Of a stretch of DNA of 64,000 nt, positions 17,154 through 25,813 are shown piece by piece. The DNA comes from JBQTII01 sp052387905 (GTDB lineage: Bacteria; Actinomycetota; Actinomycetes; Sporichthyales; Sporichthyaceae): positions 1-64,000 of the forward strand of contig JBQTIR010000036.1 in NCBI GenBank assembly GCA_052387905.1, read 5' to 3'. Both the position numbers and the translations under genes were made by a program. The notes beneath the pieces were generated by a model that did not search any database, was not told the origin of the DNA, and saw only the letters and a list, made by a program, of their open reading frames with translations. How positions within the stretch are numbered: the stretch's first letter is position 1; the number at the start of each line of letters is the position of its first letter.

Positions 17154-17170
17154 GTCCGGGTGGGTGGGGT

Positions 17171-18589
17171 TCATGAGCTGTAGACGGCGCGCCCGCCGCT
17201 GAGATCCTTGGAGATCTTGCGGCCCAGGTACAGCCCCTCCAGAGCGAACTCCACGGCCGACGCGGCAAGGCCGGGGGATTCGGCGCCGGCCATGCCCAGT
17301 CGCTTCATCAGCGCGGCCAGCCCGGGAAAGGTTCCGAGCGCGCTGAGCAGGTCGGTGGCGGGGACAAGGTCACCGCTGATGACGGGTTCGCCGACGGTGA
17401 CCCGCTCGATCAGCGGCCCCAGGTCCGCACCACCGAGCCGGTTGCGGAAGACCTCATGGGTGGCCCGGCGCAGCAGGTGCGCGAGCACGTCGAGCTCGCG
17501 GCCCTCCTCGCCGGCCTCGAACTCGACCTTGCCGCGCAGGGTGGCGACGATCGCGTCGAGGTCACCGCACCGGGCGACCGGCGGGTCCTCGCCAGTGACC
17601 GCGGCCCGGCGAAGCGCCGCGGCCGCCACGGTCTCCACGCCCGCAATCGCGAACCGCGCGGAGACCCCGGAGCGGTCATCGACGGCGGGGGATTCGCGCA
17701 CGGCACGGGTGAAGCGGACGACGATCTCCAGCAGATGCTCGGGTACGACCACGCCGGAGCTGGCGCCGGCGTCGGCCTCCTGGTGGATCAGCGCGAGTTC
17801 GTCGCTGAGCTCGAGGGGGTAGTGGGTGCGGATCTCGGCACCGAAGCGGTCCTTGAGCGGGGTGATGATCCGCCCGCGGTTGGTGTAGTCCTCGGGGTTG
17901 GCGGTGGCCACCAGCACCAGGTCCAGCGGCAGGCGCAGCGTGTAACCACGTACCTGGACGTCGCGTTCCTCCAAGACGTTGAGCAGCGAGACCTGGATTC
18001 GTTCGGCCAGATCGGGGAGTTCGTTGATCACGATGATGCCGCGGTTCGAGCGCGGGACCAGGCCGTAGTGCACGGTCTCCGGATCACCGAGGCTGCGGCC
18101 CTGCGCGACCTTGACAGGGTCGATGTCACCGATCAGGTCGCCGACTGAGGTGTCGGGGGTGGCGAGCTTCTCTGCATACCGGTCTGCAGCCGGAACCCAG
18201 ACGATGTCCAGGTCGTCGCCGGCCTCGGATGCCCGCCGGATCGAGGCCGGGGTTATCGGGGCGTAGGGGTGCTCGCGCAGTTCCGAGCCGGCGATCACCG
18301 GAGTCCATGCGTCGAGGAGGCTGACCAACGTGCGCGCCAACCGGGTCTTGCCTTGCCCGCGCTCGCCGAGCAGTACGAGATCGTGGCCGGCGAGCAGCGC
18401 CCGTTCGAGTTGGGGCAGCACGGTGTCATCGAATCCGACGATGCCCGGGAAGCGGGGCGTGCCGGCGCGCAACTGGGCGAGCAGGTTGGCGCGCATCTCG
18501 GATTTGAGGTTGTGGTGGACATGTCCGGATGCCCGCAATTCCCCGAGGGTGCGGGCGGTCGGGGGGCGGGAGTCGGAGATCGACGGCAT
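17171..18589 (-). CDS. AAA+ ATPase, Mg-chelatase ChlI / MoxR-like
   Basis: The 472-aa ATPase has Walker A GERGQGKT (residues 75-82) and Walker B with sensor region GIIVINELPDLAERIQ, then VSLLNVLEERDVQVRG and VATANPEDYTNRGRIITPLKDRFGAEI. These match magnesium-chelatase-type and MoxR AAA+ modules. It probably remodels or loads a cofactor on a client protein together with the VWA protein encoded next. The ATG at 18589 is 59 bp from the divergent FIST gene, so their promoters must overlap. Confidence 0.87.
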   Translation of the reverse strand: MPSISDSRPPTARTLGELRASGHVHHNLKSEMRANLLAQLRAGTPRFPGIVGFDDTVLPQLERALLAGHDLVLLGERGQGKTRLARTLVSLLDAWTPVIAGSELREHPYAPITPASIRRASEAGDDLDIVWVPAADRYAEKLATPDTSVGDLIGDIDPVKVAQGRSLGDPETVHYGLVPRSNRGIIVINELPDLAERIQVSLLNVLEERDVQVRGYTLRLPLDLVLVATANPEDYTNRGRIITPLKDRFGAEIRTHYPLELSDELALIHQEADAGASSGVVVPEHLLEIVVRFTRAVRESPAVDDRSGVSARFAIAGVETVAAAALRRAAVTGEDPPVARCGDLDAIVATLRGKVEFEAGEEGRELDVLAHLLRRATHEVFRNRLGGADLGPLIERVTVGEPVISGDLVPATDLLSALGTFPGLAALMKRLGMAGAESPGLAASAVEFALEGLYLGRKISKDLSGGRAVYSS

Positions 18590-18648
18590 GGGTGCAACCT
18601 ACGTCTAGCGGGAAAACTATGGCGCGGGCCCGTTCGAGAGGAGCACAG

Positions 18649-19959
18649 GTGCGATTCGGCAGCGGTCTTGTCCGGGCGCGAGGCGTCGGTGCACATTCCC
18701 CGGTGTCGACCGACCTGGATCTGGAGGCGGCCTTCGCGGAGCCGGAGCTCCCGGAGGTTCCGCTGGCAGACGATCTGAGCGCCGCAGCGACCCAGGCTGC
18801 CCGCTCAGCGCTGGGAGCGCTCGATGGGGCTCGACCCGACCTCGCCTGCGTGTTCGTCTCCGGCGGCGACGCCGGCCAGGTGGCAGCGGCCGGTGCTGCG
18901 GCGGTGGCCACCCTCAACGCCACGGCGGTAATCGGGTGCAGCGCGCACGGCGTCATAGGCCCGGGATCCGGCGTCGAGGCCGAGCCGGCCGTCGCGGTGT
19001 GGGCGGCAGTGCTTCCGGGCGCGCGGGTGCGCAGCTTCGGCCTGGAGGTCATCCGGAGCGAGGACGGCATCAGCGTGTTCGGCCTACCCGAACTCGATGA
19101 CTCCGACGCGGTGGGCGTCCTGCTCGCGGACCCGTGGACGTTCCCGGTCGACGGGTTCGTCGAACTGTCCAACGAGATGTTCCCCGGCCTCCCATTGGTC
19201 GGTGGACTGGCCGGTGCGATGGCCGGACTGCAGACACCCGGACGGCCCCCGGCGGTGTGGCTGTGCCACGACGGGGAGTCCCATCCCGGTGGTGCGGTCG
19301 GGGTGCTCATCGGCGGGGACGTCGGCATCAGCACGGTGGTCAGTCAGGGCTGCCGGCCGGTCGGGCCCACGATGGTGGTCACTGCCGCCGAGGGCAACGA
19401 ACTTCTCGGCCTGGCCGGGACCCCGGCGGCGGCCAAGCTGCAGGAGGTCCTCGCCGAGTTGAGCCCGGCCGATCGACACCTCGCTCTGACGGGTCTTCAG
19501 ATCGGCATCGCGATGAACGAGTACGCCGAGGAACACGAGCGCGGAGACTTCCTGATCCGCGCGGTCGGCGGTGTGCACCCCGATCGCGGCTCGGTCGTGG
19601 TCGGCGATGAGATCGAGGTCGGACGCACGGTGCGTTTCCAGGTCCGCGATTCCGAGACGGCCCACGCGGACCTCGCACAGATGCTCGCGGAGTTCTCCGT
19701 CGCGGTCGGTCCGACGGCGGGCGCGCTGATCTTTTCCTGTAACGGGCGCGGCGCCTCGATGTTCGGCGCAGCCGACCACGACGCGCAGCTGTTGGCCACG
19801 GGTCTGGACGGAGCGCCGGCGGTTGCCGGGTTCTTCGCGGGCGGGGAGATCGGGCCGGTCGGGGGACGCAATCACCTGCACGGCTTCACCGCGTCGATCC
19901 TGACCTTCAGCGCGGCGGCCAAGGACGACGACTCCTGGCCCGATGTCGACGAACCGTGA
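18649..19959 (+). CDS. FIST N- and C-domain signalling protein
   Basis: The 436-aa protein contains a FIST N domain (about residues 20-230: DLACVFVSGGDAGQ, VIGCSAHGVIGPGSGVE, PLVGGLAGAMAG) and a FIST C domain (about 250-420: AMNEYAEEHERGDFLIRAVGG, GALIFSCNGRGASMFG, FFAGGEIGPVGGRNHLHGFT). FIST proteins are predicted sensors of small ligands such as amino acids and can act with signalling enzymes. GTG 18649 is chosen because GAGAGGAG stands seven bases before it; an in-frame ATG at 18619 lacks one. Its last codons overlap the start of the ROK gene (GTGA). Confidence 0.85.
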   Translation: MRFGSGLVRARGVGAHSPVSTDLDLEAAFAEPELPEVPLADDLSAAATQAARSALGALDGARPDLACVFVSGGDAGQVAAAGAAAVATLNATAVIGCSAHGVIGPGSGVEAEPAVAVWAAVLPGARVRSFGLEVIRSEDGISVFGLPELDDSDAVGVLLADPWTFPVDGFVELSNEMFPGLPLVGGLAGAMAGLQTPGRPPAVWLCHDGESHPGGAVGVLIGGDVGISTVVSQGCRPVGPTMVVTAAEGNELLGLAGTPAAAKLQEVLAELSPADRHLALTGLQIGIAMNEYAEEHERGDFLIRAVGGVHPDRGSVVVGDEIEVGRTVRFQVRDSETAHADLAQMLAEFSVAVGPTAGALIFSCNGRGASMFGAADHDAQLLATGLDGAPAVAGFFAGGEIGPVGGRNHLHGFTASILTFSAAAKDDDSWPDVDEP

Positions 19960-20900
19960 CGAGCGACGCTGCCACCCTGGCGGTGGACATCGGCGGTACC
20001 AAGTTCGCGGCTGCCGTTGTCACCGGCGACGGTGACGTGGTCGCCCCGGCGCGGGTGCCGACACCGCCGGGCGCAGACGCCGACGCCTTGTGGAAAACGC
20101 TGTCCGGCCTGATCGCCGGCGTCGTGGAGAACGCGCGGGAGGCCGGCGTTTCGCGCGTCGTCGGTGTCGGTGCGGGGTCCGGCGGCCCGATGCGTTGGCC
20201 GGTCGGTGAGGTGTCTCCGGTCAACATCGGTGGCTGGCGCGACTTCGGGCTGCGGGCTGCCTTGGCGCAGTTCGCGAACGGCGGCCCGGTGCGGGTGCAC
20301 AACGACGCGGTCGCGGTCGCGGTCGCTGAACATTGGCGCGGTGCGGGCCGCGGAGTGGACAACCTGCTCGGCATGGTGGTCTCCACCGGTGTCGGCGGCG
20401 GGCTCGTGCTCGGCGGACGTCTGATCGACGGCGGCACCGGCAACGCCGGGCATATCGGCCACCTCGTCGTTGATCCTGATGGTCCGTCATGTTCGTGTGG
20501 AGGCTGGGGCTGCCTGGAGTCCATCGCCAGCGGACCGCGGACCGTCGCGTGGGCTCAGGAGCAGGGTTGGCCTGGCCTTGACGGCGTCGCGCTGTCGGCG
20601 GACGCCCGGGCCGGTGATCCGGTGGCGATGGCGGCGCTGGCTCGCTCAGGCCGTGCCCTCGGGGTGGCAATCGCTTCGGCGGTGCACCTGTGCGACGTCG
20701 ACCTGGTGGTTCTTGGTGGCGGTCTGTCGGCGGCCGGCGACCTGCTCTTCGACCCGCTCCGGGACTCCTTCGCCCGCCACGCCGCGCTGGAGTTCGCCTC
20801 CCGCGCGCGGATCCTCAGGCCGGCGTTGGGCCCGCACGTCTCCCTGATCGGGGCGGCGGCGTTCGTCCTCGCCGGGGACCGTTACTGGTCGGCGGACTGA
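19956..20900 (+). CDS. ROK-family sugar kinase (glucokinase-like)
   Basis: The 314-aa ROK protein lacks a DNA-binding N-terminus, so it should be an enzyme. It has the ATP-binding phosphate-1 loop AVDIGGTKFAAAVV, the catalytic region VHNDAVAVAVAEHW, ROK signature GHIGHLVVDPDG and the zinc site CSCGGWGCLE. These place it with ATP-dependent hexokinases; glucose or another hexose is likely. GTG 19956 overlaps the FIST stop by 4 nt, so the two are translationally coupled, an odd pairing that suggests a linked sensing/phosphorylation role. Confidence 0.85.
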   Translation: MTSDAATLAVDIGGTKFAAAVVTGDGDVVAPARVPTPPGADADALWKTLSGLIAGVVENAREAGVSRVVGVGAGSGGPMRWPVGEVSPVNIGGWRDFGLRAALAQFANGGPVRVHNDAVAVAVAEHWRGAGRGVDNLLGMVVSTGVGGGLVLGGRLIDGGTGNAGHIGHLVVDPDGPSCSCGGWGCLESIASGPRTVAWAQEQGWPGLDGVALSADARAGDPVAMAALARSGRALGVAIASAVHLCDVDLVVLGGGLSAAGDLLFDPLRDSFARHAALEFASRARILRPALGPHVSLIGAAAFVLAGDRYWSAD

Positions 20901-20910
20901 GAGCAGCGCG

Positions 20911-22419
20911 CTACACCTCGTCGTGCAGCTCGACGGCAGGGATCAGCACGGCCAGGACGACGGAGATCGCGGCGATCGCGGCGGCGATCCAGAACACCGC
21001 ACTCGTGGCCTCGGCGAACGCGGTGACGTAGGCGTCCTGTGCCGCTGGCGGGAGGGCCGCCACGGCCTCCGGAAGCACGCTGAGCCGGTCCAGGTCCACG
21101 CCCACGGGCGCCTCGGTGAGTGAGTCGGACAGGTTCGCCGCGAGTACCGCCGCGCCGATCGCGGCGCCGATGGTGCCGCCGAGGCTGCGGAAGAACGAGA
21201 TGGTCGCGGTCGCGATGCCGATATCGCGCGGCTCGACACAGGACTGGGCGACGGTGACCAGGATGGGCGAGATCAACCCCAGTCCGAGGCCCAGGACGGC
21301 CAGCGCGGCCACGATCGCCGGCGCCCCCGTGCCGGCGCCGACCTGGGTGAGCCCGGCCAGCGCCACCGCCACCAGGGCCGTGCCGGTAATCGGGGCGGCG
21401 CGGTGCCGACCGGTGCGGCTGACCACCCGGCCGACCCCGCCGGAGCTGACGAGCAGGCCCGCGGTCATGGCGGTCAGCATCAGCCCGGAGGCGGTGGCGT
21501 TGCGGCCCTGGGCGAGTTGCAGGGCCAACGGGATGAACAGGATCACCGCGAACAGGGCGGCCCCGGTGCAGAAGGCGACCGCCGCGCTGAGCGCGAGCGC
21601 GCGGTTGCGCAGCAGGCGGATTGGCAGCACGGGGTCGTCGCTGCTGCGCGCCGACAGGGCGAACACCGGCAGCAGTGCGAGCGCCACCAGACCGAGCAGG
21701 GCGCTGCGCGGGTCGCCGTAACCGACCTCCTGGCCACGGGTCACCCAGCAGAGGAAGAACCCGATCACGGCGGCCAACAGCAGGCCACCGCGTACGTCGA
21801 GGCTGCCGGCGGCGCGCGGCGCCGGGTTCGGGAGCGTGCGGACCAGCACCGCGAGCACGATCGCTCCGAGGGGGAGGTTCAGGAAGAACAGCGCGCGCCA
21901 ACTTCCCGCGTCGACGACGAGTCCGCCGATCAGTGGCCCGAGCACACTGGCGACGCCAAAGACCGCGCCGAACAGGCCCTGGTAGCGGGCCCGCTGGCGC
22001 GGCGGGACCAGATCGCCGATCACGGCCAGGGCGAGCGTCATCAGCCCGCCGCCGCCGAGACCCTGAATCGCGCGCGCACCGGCGAGCGAACCGATGCCCT
22101 GCGCGAGCCCGCACAGTACGGAGCCGACCAGAAAGATCAGCACTGCGCCGATCAGCGCGGGCTTACGGCCGATCAGGTCCGAGACCCGCCCGTAGAGCAG
22201 CGTCGAGGCGGTGGCAGTGAGCAGGTAAGCCGTGACCACCCAGTGGGTGTCCTCGACCCCGCCCAGATCGCCGACGATTGTCGGGAGCGCGACGGCGACG
22301 ATCGTGCCGTCGAGCGCGGCCAGCAGCACGCCCAGCAGCAGCGCGATCAGCACGCGCCGGAACTGCGCCGGGGGCATGCTCACGGCCGCCGGCGCCGGCG
22401 CAGCAGGGCCCCCGGTCAT
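20911..22419 (-). CDS. MFS transporter, DHA2 (EmrB/QacA) 14-TM drug efflux family
   Basis: The 502-aa protein has about 14 membrane helices. It shows the DHA2 start LLLGVLLAALDGTIVAVALPTI, motif A LYGRVSDLIGRKPALIGAV and motif C GLFGAVFGVASVLGPLIGG. It exports drugs or metabolites using proton motive force. ATG 22419 or ATG 22377 may be the start; the very long open frame upstream (to 23205) is antisense to ilvA and not real. It is divergent from ilvA with a 69-bp gap and converges on the ROK gene. Confidence 0.9.
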   Translation of the reverse strand: MTGGPAAPAPAAVSMPPAQFRRVLIALLLGVLLAALDGTIVAVALPTIVGDLGGVEDTHWVVTAYLLTATASTLLYGRVSDLIGRKPALIGAVLIFLVGSVLCGLAQGIGSLAGARAIQGLGGGGLMTLALAVIGDLVPPRQRARYQGLFGAVFGVASVLGPLIGGLVVDAGSWRALFFLNLPLGAIVLAVLVRTLPNPAPRAAGSLDVRGGLLLAAVIGFFLCWVTRGQEVGYGDPRSALLGLVALALLPVFALSARSSDDPVLPIRLLRNRALALSAAVAFCTGAALFAVILFIPLALQLAQGRNATASGLMLTAMTAGLLVSSGGVGRVVSRTGRHRAAPITGTALVAVALAGLTQVGAGTGAPAIVAALAVLGLGLGLISPILVTVAQSCVEPRDIGIATATISFFRSLGGTIGAAIGAAVLAANLSDSLTEAPVGVDLDRLSVLPEAVAALPPAAQDAYVTAFAEATSAVFWIAAAIAAISVVLAVLIPAVELHDEV

Positions 22420-22488
22420 CGGCCCAGGGTAGGCGGGGCGCGGTGCGCCGTCGCGCACAGGTCGCTGTGCGCTGCCACACTCGCATCC

Positions 22489-23703
22489 GTGGCCCCCGCC
22501 CTGCTCGTCACGGTTGCCGATGTCCGCGCGGCCGCGCAGGTGCTGGCCGACGTCGCCCGGGTCACTCCTGTCGTCGGATCCCGCGCGCTCAGCGCCCGGT
22601 GCGGCGGCGAGGTTCGCTTCAAGGCCGAGAACCTCCAGCGCGGTGGTTCGTTCAAGATCCGCGGCGCCTACGTCCGCATCGCACGGCTGACCGACGAACA
22701 GCGCGCGGCCGGGGTCGTGGCGGCCAGCGCCGGCAACCACGCCCAAGGTGTCGCGCTCGCGGCGTCCCTGCTGGGCGCCTCCGCGACGGTCGTCATGCCC
22801 CACGGGGCGCCGCTGCCCAAGATCGCGGCGACGGAGGGCTATGGGGCCACCGTCCGCCTCGTCGGTCACAGCGTCGAGGACGCCCTGGCCGCCGCCGCGG
22901 AGATCGCCGCCGAGACGGGCGCGATCCTGATCCACCCGTTCGACCACGTCGACGTCGTCGCGGGCCAAGGCACCGTCGGGCTCGAGATCACCGATCAGGT
23001 TCCCGAGGTGCGCACGATCGTCGTCCCCGCCGGTGGCGGCGGACTGCTGGCCGGGATTGCGGCTGCCCTCGCCGACCGCTCCGACATCCGGGTGGTCGGG
23101 GTCCAGGCGGCCGGCGCCGCGGCGTACCCCGGCTCGCTCGCCGCCGGGCACCCGGTGGCGCTGGACGCGACCACGACGATGGCCGACGGGATCGCGGTCG
23201 CCCAACCCGGCGAGGTCCCGTTCGGGATCATCTCCGAGCTGGTCGCCGACATCCGCACGGTCAGCGAGGAGTCACTCTCGCGGGCTCTGCTGCTGTGCCT
23301 GGAACGCGCCAAGCTGGTCGTGGAACCGGCAGGTGCGGCGGCGGTGGCTGCGTTGCTGGACGATCCGCAGGCCTTCGAGCCGCCGGTGGTCGCCGTGTTG
23401 TCCGGGGGCAACGTCGACCCGTTGCTGATGCTGCGACTGCTCCGGCACGGGCTGGCGGCCTCGGGGCGCTACGTCGCTTTCAAGATCCGGGTGCCGGACC
23501 GTCCCGGCGCCCTCGCGGACCTGCTGCGCGAGCTCGCCGACGCCGACGCCAACGTCCTCGAGGTGGAGCATCTGCGGGCCAACCCGCGCCTGCACGTCGA
23601 CGAGGTCGAGGTGTACGTGCAGATCGAGACCCGCGGCGGCAAGCACACCGACGCCGTCCTCGCCCGAATGCGCAGCGCCGGGTACGCGCTGATCTTCGGC
23701 TGA
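22489..23703 (+). CDS. ilvA: Threonine ammonia-lyase (threonine deaminase), single ACT-like domain form
   Basis: This PLP enzyme turns L-threonine into 2-oxobutanoate and ammonia, feeding isoleucine synthesis or threonine breakdown. The 404 residues contain PLP lysine 56 (GGSFKIRGA), the SAGNHAQGVA loop and the glycine loop PAGGGGLLAGIA. A C-terminal ACT-like domain (about 325-404: FKIRVPDRPGALADLL...) should bind an effector. One such domain and about 400 residues fit the medium form (TdcB-like) rather than the 500-aa E. coli IlvA. GTG 22489 fits the family N-terminus. Confidence 0.93.
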   Translation: MAPALLVTVADVRAAAQVLADVARVTPVVGSRALSARCGGEVRFKAENLQRGGSFKIRGAYVRIARLTDEQRAAGVVAASAGNHAQGVALAASLLGASATVVMPHGAPLPKIAATEGYGATVRLVGHSVEDALAAAAEIAAETGAILIHPFDHVDVVAGQGTVGLEITDQVPEVRTIVVPAGGGGLLAGIAAALADRSDIRVVGVQAAGAAAYPGSLAAGHPVALDATTTMADGIAVAQPGEVPFGIISELVADIRTVSEESLSRALLLCLERAKLVVEPAGAAAVAALLDDPQAFEPPVVAVLSGGNVDPLLMLRLLRHGLAASGRYVAFKIRVPDRPGALADLLRELADADANVLEVEHLRANPRLHVDEVEVYVQIETRGGKHTDAVLARMRSAGYALIFG

Positions 23704-23717
23704 TCCGCCCCGACATG

Positions 23718-23773
23718 GTCGTTGCGTCCGACGATGAGCGTCCCGGGGGCCTCGAATCTTCGGACGCAACGAC
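23718..23773 (+). terminator. 14-bp stem hairpin after ilvA, possible divergent REP copy
   Basis: Perfect arms GTCGTTGCGTCCGA (23718-23731) and TCGGACGCAACGAC (23760-23773) enclose a 28-nt GC-rich loop. The inner GTCCG...CGGAC unit (23726-23765) is exactly 40 nt and ends TCTTCGGAC, like the REP-like family, but its centre differs. It probably terminates ilvA and may be a diverged or template-swapped member of the repeat family. Confidence 0.6.
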
Positions 23774-23862
23774 GGATTCCGCTACCCGGCCGGTTCAAGA
23801 TCGGTGCGGGGCTTCCGGGGTAACGGCACCATGGGGGGTGCGCCACCGCGGCGCACGAGGTG

Positions 23863-24912
23863 ATGCACGATCGGGAGCAGTCGGTGGACGCCGTCGTGGC
23901 CGAGGGGCTCGTCAAGACGTACGGGCAGACCCGTGCGCTGGACGGCCTGGATCTGCGCGTGCCCGCGGGCACGACGCTCGGCCTGCTCGGCCCCAACGGT
24001 GCGGGCAAGACGACGGCGGTCCGCGTGCTGACCTCGCTGCTACGCCCGGACGCGGGCCAGGCCTTCGTCGCCGGGATCGACGTCGCCCGCAACCCGGCCG
24101 CCGTGCGCCGCCGGATCGGGCTCGCCGGGCAGTTCACCGCCCTCGATGTCACGATGACCGCCCGGGAGAACCTGCAGTTGTTCGGCCGCCTCTACCGGCT
24201 CGGGCGTCGGCAGGCAGACCGCCGCGCCGATCAGCTGTTGGAACGTTTCCGGCTCACCGAGGTCGCGGACACCCAGGTCAAGACCTACTCCGGCGGAATG
24301 GCCCGGCGTCTGGACCTGGCCTCGGCCCTGGTGGCGACGCCGACGGTGCTGTTCATGGACGAGCCGACGACGGGCCTGGATCCCGCCTCGCGCCTGGATC
24401 TGTGGGAGCTGCTGGAGGACCTGGTGCGGTCCGGAGTCACGTTGCTGCTGACCACCCAGTACCTGGAAGAGGCCGACCGTCTCGCTGACCGGATCGCGGT
24501 GGTCGATCGTGGGCGGGTGATCGTCTCCGGCACGCCCGACGAGCTCAAGCGCGAGGTGGGCGGGGACCGGGTCGATGTCCATCTGGCCGATCCCACTCAA
24601 CTCGCCGCCGCGGCCTTGGCCCTTCGGGAGCCGGCCCACGGCGAGCCGATCGTCGATGAGGCCAAGGCGATCGTCGGAGTTCCGGCGAAGGGCAACGCCT
24701 CGGCGGCGATCGCCGAGGTCGTGCGGGTGCTCGACCGCCACCGGATCGCGATGGACGACATCCACCTGCACCGCCCGACGTTGGACGACGTCTTTCTCGC
24801 AGTCACGTCCCGCGACGCGAGCGAGCGAGGAACGAGTGAGGAGCGTGAGCGGACTACAAGCACCGCGCGTGCGGGCGGCTCGCGCTCCGGTCTGGGGCCG
24901 CGCGATGAGTGA
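23863..24912 (+). CDS. DrrA-like ABC transporter ATP-binding protein
   Basis: The 349-aa ATPase has Walker A GPNGAGKTT (residues 43-51), Q-loop LAGQFTALD, signature YSGGMARRLDLA, Walker B VLFMDEPTTGLDP and the switch His replaced by Gln in LLTTQYLEEADRLADRI. All of these are typical of the daunorubicin-resistance (DrrA) family. It powers export by the permease encoded next. The C-terminal accessory domain ends normally at LDDVFLAVTSRD, but about 30 extra low-complexity residues (SERGTSEERERTT) follow, encoded by a GAGCGAG-rich stretch. GTG 23860 is an alternative start. Confidence 0.92.
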   Translation: MHDREQSVDAVVAEGLVKTYGQTRALDGLDLRVPAGTTLGLLGPNGAGKTTAVRVLTSLLRPDAGQAFVAGIDVARNPAAVRRRIGLAGQFTALDVTMTARENLQLFGRLYRLGRRQADRRADQLLERFRLTEVADTQVKTYSGGMARRLDLASALVATPTVLFMDEPTTGLDPASRLDLWELLEDLVRSGVTLLLTTQYLEEADRLADRIAVVDRGRVIVSGTPDELKREVGGDRVDVHLADPTQLAAAALALREPAHGEPIVDEAKAIVGVPAKGNASAAIAEVVRVLDRHRIAMDDIHLHRPTLDDVFLAVTSRDASERGTSEERERTTSTARAGGSRSGLGPRDE

Positions 24913-25813
24913 GGCCTTCGGACACGACGCGCTGGGCGGGGACGGGCTGGAGCTGCGCTCGGAGCGCCGGACCCGGCACCGTTCCGGCGCCGTGGGCCGC
25001 GCCCGGTCGCTGGGCTCCGAGCTGAGCTGGGCGTTCTCCGACGCTGCGGCGCTCACCCGGCGCAGCCTGCTGCACACCGTGCGGGTGCGCGAGCTGTGGC
25101 CGTTCCTGATCCTGCAGCCGATCGTGTTCGTCCTGCTTTTCGCCCTGGTTTTCGGTGGCGCCATCCAGTTACCCGGCGGCGGCAGCTATCGGGAGTTCCT
25201 GATGGCGGGTGTGTTCGCCCAAGCGGTGGCGTTCACGACCTATCCGACGACGGTTGCCATGGCGTACGAGATGCAGCTGGGTCTGATGGACCGCTTTCGG
25301 ACGCTGCCGATCCACCCGTCCGCGATCTTCCTCGGGCGCACGCTCGGCGACGTGGCGCGGATGGCGATCTCGCTGGCCGTGATGGCGGTGTGCGGGCTCG
25401 CCGTTGGCTGGCAGATCGACGACGGCTTCGCCCGGGGGGTGGCCGGGTTCGCGTTATTGCTGCTCTTCGGCTTCGCGATGAGTTGGGCTGGGGCCTACCT
25501 GGGCCTGATCTCCAAGAGTTTGCAGGCTGCCCAAAGCCTGCCGATGATCTGGCTGTTCCCGATCGTGTTCGTCTCGAACGCTTTCGTGCCGGTGGCCTCG
25601 ATGCCGCAGCCGCTGGAGACGATCGCGGAGTGGAACCCGGTCTCCTCGGTCGCCGCCGCCGCCCGGGCGATGTTCGGCAACCCGAACCCCTTCGCCGACC
25701 CGGGCTCGTTCCCCGCCCAGCACCCCGTCCTGCTCACCGTCATCTGGTCAGCAGTGATCATCGGAATCTCCGCGGGGTTGTGCACCCGCCGGATGCGCGC
25801 GCTCAGCCGGTGA
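24905..25813 (+). CDS. DrrB-like ABC-2 type permease
   Basis: The 302-aa protein has a charged N-terminal tail of about 50 residues, then six hydrophobic segments. The ABC-2 pattern includes MAGVFAQAVAFTT, LMDRFRTLPIHPSAIFLGR and NAFVPVASMPQPLETIAEWNPVSSV, the last being the family hallmark near the C-terminus. It forms the membrane channel of the exporter with the preceding ATPase and overlaps that gene by 8 nt. Its 3' end overlaps the convergent greA stop by 11 nt. Confidence 0.92.
   Translation: MSEAFGHDALGGDGLELRSERRTRHRSGAVGRARSLGSELSWAFSDAAALTRRSLLHTVRVRELWPFLILQPIVFVLLFALVFGGAIQLPGGGSYREFLMAGVFAQAVAFTTYPTTVAMAYEMQLGLMDRFRTLPIHPSAIFLGRTLGDVARMAISLAVMAVCGLAVGWQIDDGFARGVAGFALLLLFGFAMSWAGAYLGLISKSLQAAQSLPMIWLFPIVFVSNAFVPVASMPQPLETIAEWNPVSSVAAAARAMFGNPNPFADPGSFPAQHPVLLTVIWSAVIIGISAGLCTRRMRALSR

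Noticed and set aside
17041..17160. A short peptide repeat (KEWSLLQP) seen in several plus-strand frames
   Set aside because: It is the translation of the 40-bp palindromic repeats and not a protein motif.
14755..17202. An 815-aa plus-strand frame across the G-rich array and the VWA gene
   Set aside because: It is antisense to a clear VWA gene, is full of Arg/Gly/Ala and includes the pentamer array translated as repeats. No domain is visible.
20911..23205. A 764-aa minus-strand frame giving the MFS protein a 260-residue N-terminal extension
   Set aside because: The extension lies antisense to ilvA and has no family similarity. DHA2 transporters begin near the MTGG/MPPA start used here.
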